Assembly: GCA_018695085.1 (NCBI GenBank)
Contig: JABHOU010000244.1
Span: 1-10,519, forward strand
DNA length: 10,519 nt
Reading direction: 5' to 3'
DNA from: Opitutia bacterium
Lineage (GTDB): Bacteria; Verrucomicrobiota; Verrucomicrobiia; Opitutales; Seribacteraceae
Shown here in pieces: positions 6,344 to 10,519 of the stretch (its first letter is position 1; each line of letters opens with the position of its first letter). Below the pieces are notes generated by a model. That model worked only from the letters and a program-made list of their open reading frames with translations. It ran no database searches and was not told the origin of the DNA. The position numbers and the translations under genes are program-made.

Positions 6344-7762
6344 ATGAAAACATCCTGTCTTCTGCTCTCCGTCCTCCTCGCCATTCCATGCCTAGCCTTC
6401 GGGGCCAAGGACAAGCCGAATGTCTTGCTCCTCTCGATCGACGATTTGAACGATTGGGTCGGTTGCCTCGGCGGACACCCCCAAGCCAAGACCCCCAACA
6501 TCGACCGGTTGGCCAAAATGGGCACCCTGTTTGCCAACGGACATTGCCAGTCTCCGGTTTGCAACCCATCGCGGGCCAGCATGATGACCGGACGCTACCC
6601 GCACACTACGGGGATTTACTTTCTCAGCCCGGATTTGGAAGCGGCTCCCGTCCTCAAGGACGTCCAGACCCTGCCCGAAGTGTTTGCCGACAATGGGTAC
6701 AAGACATTGGCGGCGGGCAAAATCTTCCACCGGGGAGACAAGCGCTTTTTTCAGGAATACCTACCGACGGGCGGGTTTGGTCCTCGCCCCAAGAAAAAGA
6801 TTTCTCAGCCTCACGGCCACCCCTTATGGGATTGGGGGGTGTTTCCCGATGATGACGACCTGATGCCCGACATGAAATGCGCCAAGTGGGCGGTCGAGCA
6901 GTTAAAGAAGAAACACGACAAGCCCTTCTTCATGGGGGTCGGGTTTTACCGGCCTCACGTCCCGATGTATGCCTCGCAAAAATGGTTCGACATGCATCCC
7001 AAGGAAAAAATCCAGTTGCCTCTGATTCAGAAAAACGACCGCAAGGACTTGAGCCAATACGCGATCGATCTGACCAATTTGAAGCATGTTTCCCCCACCC
7101 ACAAATGGGTCAAGGGAGCGGGCCAATGGCAACACGCCGTGCAGTCCTACCTTGCATCGGTGACCTTTGCCGATCATTGTCTGGGACTCGTGCTCGATGC
7201 TCTCGAGTCAAGTGACTATGGGGACAATACGATCATCGCCCTTTTTTCCGATCACGGATTTCATCTCGGAGAAAAGGAACGCTGGGCCAAGCGTTCCCTC
7301 TGGGAGGATGGGACCCGGGTGCCCATCATCGTCTCGGCGCCCGGTCATAAAGCAGGCCAGAAGACCAATCGACCTGCGGAGCTGTTGGATGTGTTTCCAA
7401 CCTTGATTGAATTGGTAGGTTTGCCAAAAGATGAAACTCAGGAAGGGCAGAGTCTCGTTCCTCTCATGAAGGATCCGAAGAAGGTGTGGAATCATCCCGC
7501 CATCACCAGTTTCGGACTCGGAAATTACTCTGTGCGCAGCACCCGCTACCGCTTTATCCAGTACTTCGATGGATCGAGGGAGCTCTACGATCTGAGCAAA
7601 GACCCCCACGAATGGAAGAACCTGGCCGCCGACCCGAAAAACAAATCGATCATCGAGGAGCACGCGGCCCACTTGCCCAGGAAGCAACACCCCATCCTTC
7701 CGGGCAGTTCGACCGGGCATGCGGCCTACGGGGCGGCCAACGCCAAAATCAAGAAAGATTGA
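6344..7762 (+). CDS. Secreted sulfatase D (iduronate-2-sulfatase/choline-sulfatase-like)
   Basis: 472-residue sulfatase with a signal peptide (MKTSCLLLSVLLAIPCLAFGA). The catalytic set is complete: D33-D34 in SIDDLNDWVG, C73-N-P-S-R77 (formylglycine site), AGKIFH (K126, H129), YRPHVP (H205), SDHGFHLGEK (D303, H304, H307, K311) and K316 in WAKRSLWEDGTRVP. The DDLNDW start, GKIFH in place of GKWH, RPHVP and SDHGFHLGEK are the hallmarks of the iduronate-2-sulfatase branch, as opposed to the arylsulfatase branch of A and C. Members act on sulfated uronic acids or other sugars, and annotation as iduronate-2-sulfatase in bacteria often does not reflect the true substrate. The length is normal for the branch. 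It begins 20 bases after the esterase and ends 32 bases before the DUF1592 gene; there is no obvious Shine-Dalgarno. Confidence 0.95.
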   Translation: MKTSCLLLSVLLAIPCLAFGAKDKPNVLLLSIDDLNDWVGCLGGHPQAKTPNIDRLAKMGTLFANGHCQSPVCNPSRASMMTGRYPHTTGIYFLSPDLEAAPVLKDVQTLPEVFADNGYKTLAAGKIFHRGDKRFFQEYLPTGGFGPRPKKKISQPHGHPLWDWGVFPDDDDLMPDMKCAKWAVEQLKKKHDKPFFMGVGFYRPHVPMYASQKWFDMHPKEKIQLPLIQKNDRKDLSQYAIDLTNLKHVSPTHKWVKGAGQWQHAVQSYLASVTFADHCLGLVLDALESSDYGDNTIIALFSDHGFHLGEKERWAKRSLWEDGTRVPIIVSAPGHKAGQKTNRPAELLDVFPTLIELVGLPKDETQEGQSLVPLMKDPKKVWNHPAITSFGLGNYSVRSTRYRFIQYFDGSRELYDLSKDPHEWKNLAADPKNKSIIEEHAAHLPRKQHPILPGSSTGHAAYGAANAKIKKD

Positions 7763-7794
7763 TCCTAGGCCGAAGACCTCTTTAAATAAATCGT

Positions 7795-10131
7795 ATGAGC
7801 AAGATCCGAATCCGAACCATCTGGTTTCTGGCCATTGCGGTTCAGTTTCCTTTGGTCCTTTCGGCAAAAGCTGCCGCTCCATCCGGCTTCGAACAAAAGA
7901 TCAAGCCTTTCCTGAAAGAGAACTGCATTCGTTGTCACGGTGAGAAAAAGCAAAAGGGCAAGCTGGCTCTCCACAATGCGCCGGTTGATTTTGCAACTGC
8001 CGAGACTTCCGACTTGTGGCTTGAGATCCTTGCCCAACTGACGGCCGCTGACATGCCCCCGCCTGACGAGGAATCGCAGCCGACTGATTCGCAGCGCAAT
8101 GCGGTGATCGAATGGATCGACCGCCAGTTGCTGACGGCGGGCTCGGGTGAAACTTATCGTAAAAAGCTGCTCGCACCCGAATATGGCAACTGGGTGAACC
8201 ACGAAAAGCTCTTCTCGGGTGAAATCAAAACACCGCCTTTTTCACCCTCCCGGCTCTGGCGTTTCAGTACAGAGATTTTTGCCCACAAGGGCTTTGGTAA
8301 GGCGAAGAGCCCCTTCAGTTACGTGACCTCGGAGCGTGGGATCCGCGATTACGCGGCGCTATCGTTAGCGGATCAAAGCACCGTTCAGATGACGATGATT
8401 GTGGCCGATTCGTTTCTTGCAGACCGGCAAAGACGCGGCGATTTCAAGGATTTTGCGGAGGATAAGCCGTTGCCTGAGGAGCAAGTGCTTATGGAGGTGA
8501 TCGGGCGGGAGCATATTCGGGTGATCGGACGCTACCCGAACAAGGAAGAGGAGGAGAAATACCTCACCTTTCTCAAACAGAGCATCAAAACCGGCGGCAG
8601 CCTGGACGGATTCAAAACGACGATCAAAGCGATGTTCCTGAGTCCGGAATCGATCTACCGGATGGAATTCGGCCTAGGTGAGGTGGACGAACACGGACGC
8701 CGGCATTTGTCACCGGAGGAGCTGGCCCATGCTATTGCCTATGCCTTGACGGATCACAAACCAGAAAACCATTCGTTCATTCGAGACGCATTGCAAAAGG
8801 GTAAACTGAAAACCAAGGAGGACGTGACCCGTCTCGTTCGGCAATTGCTCGATGAGCAACTCTTGACGGGGCACTGGAACCGGAAGGATCTACCCCGGAT
8901 CATGCGGTTCTTTGACGAGTTTTTTGGCTTCCACCGGGCCGGAACGGTCTTCAAGGACAACGACCGACGGGGTGCGGAAAAGATTAACCAGTGGAACACC
9001 GATATGCTCATCCACGATGCGCGCATGCTCATTGAACATGTGCTGAAGAAGGACAAGGGCGTCATCGCCGAGCTGTTGACCACGAATGAGTATTTCATCG
9101 CTCATCCGGGCGACAACGAGTATGCCCGAGAGCATTACGAGAAGAAAGTAGCCGAGATCATGGATCCGGGATTTGTCGAAGCCCGTGTTGAACTCAAGAG
9201 AAATCAGATCAAGCGGGATTTCAATTTTGAAAATATGCCGGAAAAGGCCGAGAAAGCGTTGGTTGCTGCCCGAAGGGATGCGGAGAAAACGGTTGCTATG
9301 TATAAGGCGACTCTGGACAAGGGGATGCATCGTCATCCTGGTTTTCCTTTCGAGGGCAAAAGGCGCGGTATTGGGGATCTCCTTTATATCGAGCCCTACA
9401 ACTTGCCAAGCAACGGTCGTCATGGGGAACAAAAGTGGGATTGGCCCATCGAGCAACCCTTGAAGATGCCCAAGGAGGAAAGGTCCGGCTTGCTGACGCA
9501 TCCGGCGTGGTTGACGGCTTATTCGTTGAATGAGGATAACGATCCTATTCATCGCGGCATCTGGGTATATGAGAGGCTGCTGGCCGGGGTGCTTGGCGAC
9601 GTTCCGCCTGACGTCGACGCGGCCGTGCCAACCGATCCCCACAAAACGCTCAGAGAACGTATGGAGCCACTGCGGAGCGAACGATGCTGGAAGTGCCACC
9701 GCAAGGTGAATCCGCTCGGAGAAGCCTTCGAGGTCTTTGATGATTGGGGCCGCTACCGAACCCTTCACTACTTTGACGAGAACGGTGAAATCTACCTGCG
9801 TCGCGACAACCAGTTCGACCGCAAACTCAAGGAGGGCAAACTGACGACCCGCAAGGTCGACGCGTCCGGAGAAATTGCATTCTCGGGCGATCCGCAGATC
9901 GATGGCAAAGTAAAGGATGCGGTCGAAATGATGCAGCGCCTGGGGCGTTCGGACCGGGTCCGTCAGTCCTTCATCCGGCATTTGTTCCGCTATTTCATGG
10001 CTCGCAACGAGATGCTAAGCGATTCAAAAACCTTGATCGAAGCTGAAAAAGCCTATGTAAATAATGGAGGTAGCTTCAAAGCGCTCGTAGTATCATTACT
10101 CAGTTCCGATTCCTTTCTATACAGAAGATAA
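7795..10131 (+). CDS. DUF1592-family secreted protein with two c-type heme motifs (PSCyt1/DUF1595/DUF1592/DUF1588/DUF1585)
   Basis: 778-residue exported protein of a family common in Planctomycetota and Verrucomicrobiota, function unknown. A signal peptide (to about A28) precedes a PSCyt1 cytochrome-like region (about 32-115) with C44-I-R-C47-H48 and an MPPP segment at M87, a plausible distal heme ligand. Residues 120-215, where DUF1587 usually sits, are strongly diverged (PSRLWRFSTEIF). DUF1595-like (about 225-292) and DUF1592-like (about 303-432, with SPEELAHAIAYAL) regions follow, then a charged insert at about 442-522. DUF1588 (about 528-660) contains a second heme motif, C631-W-K-C634-H635, in CHRKVNPLGEAFEVFDDWG. 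DUF1585 fills the C-terminus (about 688-778, with RHLFRYFMARNE). The next gene is the usual partner, DUF1552, 11 bases downstream. Periplasmic electron transfer or oxidation is inferred from the heme motifs, not demonstrated. Confidence 0.93.
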   Translation: MSKIRIRTIWFLAIAVQFPLVLSAKAAAPSGFEQKIKPFLKENCIRCHGEKKQKGKLALHNAPVDFATAETSDLWLEILAQLTAADMPPPDEESQPTDSQRNAVIEWIDRQLLTAGSGETYRKKLLAPEYGNWVNHEKLFSGEIKTPPFSPSRLWRFSTEIFAHKGFGKAKSPFSYVTSERGIRDYAALSLADQSTVQMTMIVADSFLADRQRRGDFKDFAEDKPLPEEQVLMEVIGREHIRVIGRYPNKEEEEKYLTFLKQSIKTGGSLDGFKTTIKAMFLSPESIYRMEFGLGEVDEHGRRHLSPEELAHAIAYALTDHKPENHSFIRDALQKGKLKTKEDVTRLVRQLLDEQLLTGHWNRKDLPRIMRFFDEFFGFHRAGTVFKDNDRRGAEKINQWNTDMLIHDARMLIEHVLKKDKGVIAELLTTNEYFIAHPGDNEYAREHYEKKVAEIMDPGFVEARVELKRNQIKRDFNFENMPEKAEKALVAARRDAEKTVAMYKATLDKGMHRHPGFPFEGKRRGIGDLLYIEPYNLPSNGRHGEQKWDWPIEQPLKMPKEERSGLLTHPAWLTAYSLNEDNDPIHRGIWVYERLLAGVLGDVPPDVDAAVPTDPHKTLRERMEPLRSERCWKCHRKVNPLGEAFEVFDDWGRYRTLHYFDENGEIYLRRDNQFDRKLKEGKLTTRKVDASGEIAFSGDPQIDGKVKDAVEMMQRLGRSDRVRQSFIRHLFRYFMARNEMLSDSKTLIEAEKAYVNNGGSFKALVVSLLSSDSFLYRR

Positions 10132-10142
10132 TCATCCTTTTT

Positions 10143-10519
10143 ATGATTTACAAAAGACGTCAATTTTTTCGGAACCTCTCTGTTGGAGGAAGCGCTTTGG
10201 CCTTGGCCCCCTTTCTCCAATCCGTCCGTGTTCATGGAGCCGGGAACGAGGCCGCCTTGCCCAAGCGTTTCGTCTTTGTTGTCAAATCCTCCGGCATCGA
10301 CAAGTTCAACCTCGTACCCGAGGGTCTCGAAAATCACTTCGTCAATCCGGACGACGGAAAGAAACTGGGGAATCGGGGACGACGGGAAGGACCACTCGTA
10401 GATGTCGCGCTGGCGGATCACAAGCTACCGGAAAAACTGGCCGCTCTGGAAACTTTCAAGGACCGCCTGACGGTCATTCAAAGTTTGTCCGGGGTGGGCT
10501 TCCGGGGAAATCATACCAA
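10143..10519 (+). CDS. DUF1552-family protein, N-terminal part (runs off the right edge)
   Basis: An ATG at 10143 opens a frame that stays open for 125 codons to the window end. It begins MIYKRRQFFRNLSVGG followed by SALALAPFLQS, a twin-arginine-like leader (RRQFFR) suggesting export of a folded protein. After the leader, PKRFVFVVKSSGIDKF at about residues 41-56 matches the beginning of the DUF1552 domain, where a short basic segment precedes a beta strand. The later FKDRLTVIQSLSG and GNHT are in line with the DUF1552 pattern of a putative metal- or substrate-binding region. It follows the DUF1592 gene by 11 bases, the standard order for this pair. No Shine-Dalgarno is evident; a pyrimidine run (CCTTTTT) immediately precedes the ATG. 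Its function is unknown. Confidence 0.85.
   Translation, partial: MIYKRRQFFRNLSVGGSALALAPFLQSVRVHGAGNEAALPKRFVFVVKSSGIDKFNLVPEGLENHFVNPDDGKKLGNRGRREGPLVDVALADHKLPEKLAALETFKDRLTVIQSLSGVGFRGNHT

Larger units (their letters stand above)
270..10519 (+). other. Probable operon: four sulfatases, SGNH esterase, DUF1592/DUF1552 pair
   Basis: Seven consecutive forward-strand genes have gaps of 76, 18, 20, 20, 32 and 11 bases, with no terminator-like hairpin plus T-run between them. The first gap (76 bases, containing a dyad) could hold an internal promoter, so sulfatase A may be transcribed separately. All products have export signals. The composition points to extracytoplasmic desulfation and de-esterification of a sulfated polysaccharide. 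Co-transcription is inferred from spacing only. Confidence 0.6.

Noticed and set aside
5358..6569. 403-codon reverse-strand frame across the esterase and the start of sulfatase D
   Set aside because: It spans two sense genes and an intergenic gap, with Arg/Gly-rich sequence typical of antisense frames.
6259..6852. Forward frame overlapping the esterase end and the start of sulfatase D
   Set aside because: Different frame from two genes with clear catalytic motifs; its translation is Ser/Pro/Arg-rich without domain features.
8890..9981. 363-codon reverse-strand frame inside the DUF1592 gene
   Set aside because: It lies wholly antisense to conserved DUF1592/DUF1588 domains and has no recognisable product.

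Overview
The window looks like the accessory genome of a marine-type Planctomycetota or Verrucomicrobiota bacterium. This rests on three things: a run of secreted formylglycine sulfatases, a planctomycete-style multi-domain cytochrome protein (PSCyt1/DUF1595/DUF1592/DUF1588/DUF1585), and DUF1552 proteins with twin-arginine-like leaders. Base composition is moderately GC-rich by eye, and most start codons lack a clear Shine-Dalgarno sequence. The exact phylum cannot be fixed from this sequence alone.

Layout. Positions 1-103 hold the 5' end of a reverse-strand gene with a DUF1552-type leader. A 166-base divergent intergenic region (104-269) follows. From there everything reads forward: sulfatase A (270-1832), a 76-base gap with a small dyad, sulfatase B fused to C-terminal HEAT repeats (1909-3708), sulfatase C (3727-5364), an SGNH/GDSL esterase (5385-6323), sulfatase D of the iduronate-2-sulfatase/choline-sulfatase-like type (6344-7762), a di-heme-motif DUF1592 protein (7795-10131), and the start of a second DUF1552 protein (10143 to the window end). 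Gaps after sulfatase B are only 11-32 bases, so at least 1909-10519 is probably one transcript. The first sulfatase may share it.

Working together. The four sulfatases and the esterase all carry Sec-type signal peptides. They would act outside the cytoplasmic membrane, stripping sulfate and probably acyl (acetyl) esters from a sulfated polysaccharide. The HEAT tail of sulfatase B may be a docking surface. The DUF1592/DUF1552 pair is a recurring but functionally uncharacterised module; its two CxxCH heme motifs suggest periplasmic redox chemistry. Its place in the same tight gene run as the sulfatases is the most interesting feature here. No glycoside hydrolase, polysaccharide lyase, transporter, regulator or formylglycine-generating enzyme is encoded in the window, so the cluster is either incomplete here or relies on enzymes elsewhere. 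I see no RNA genes, mobile elements, CRISPR arrays or convincing terminators.
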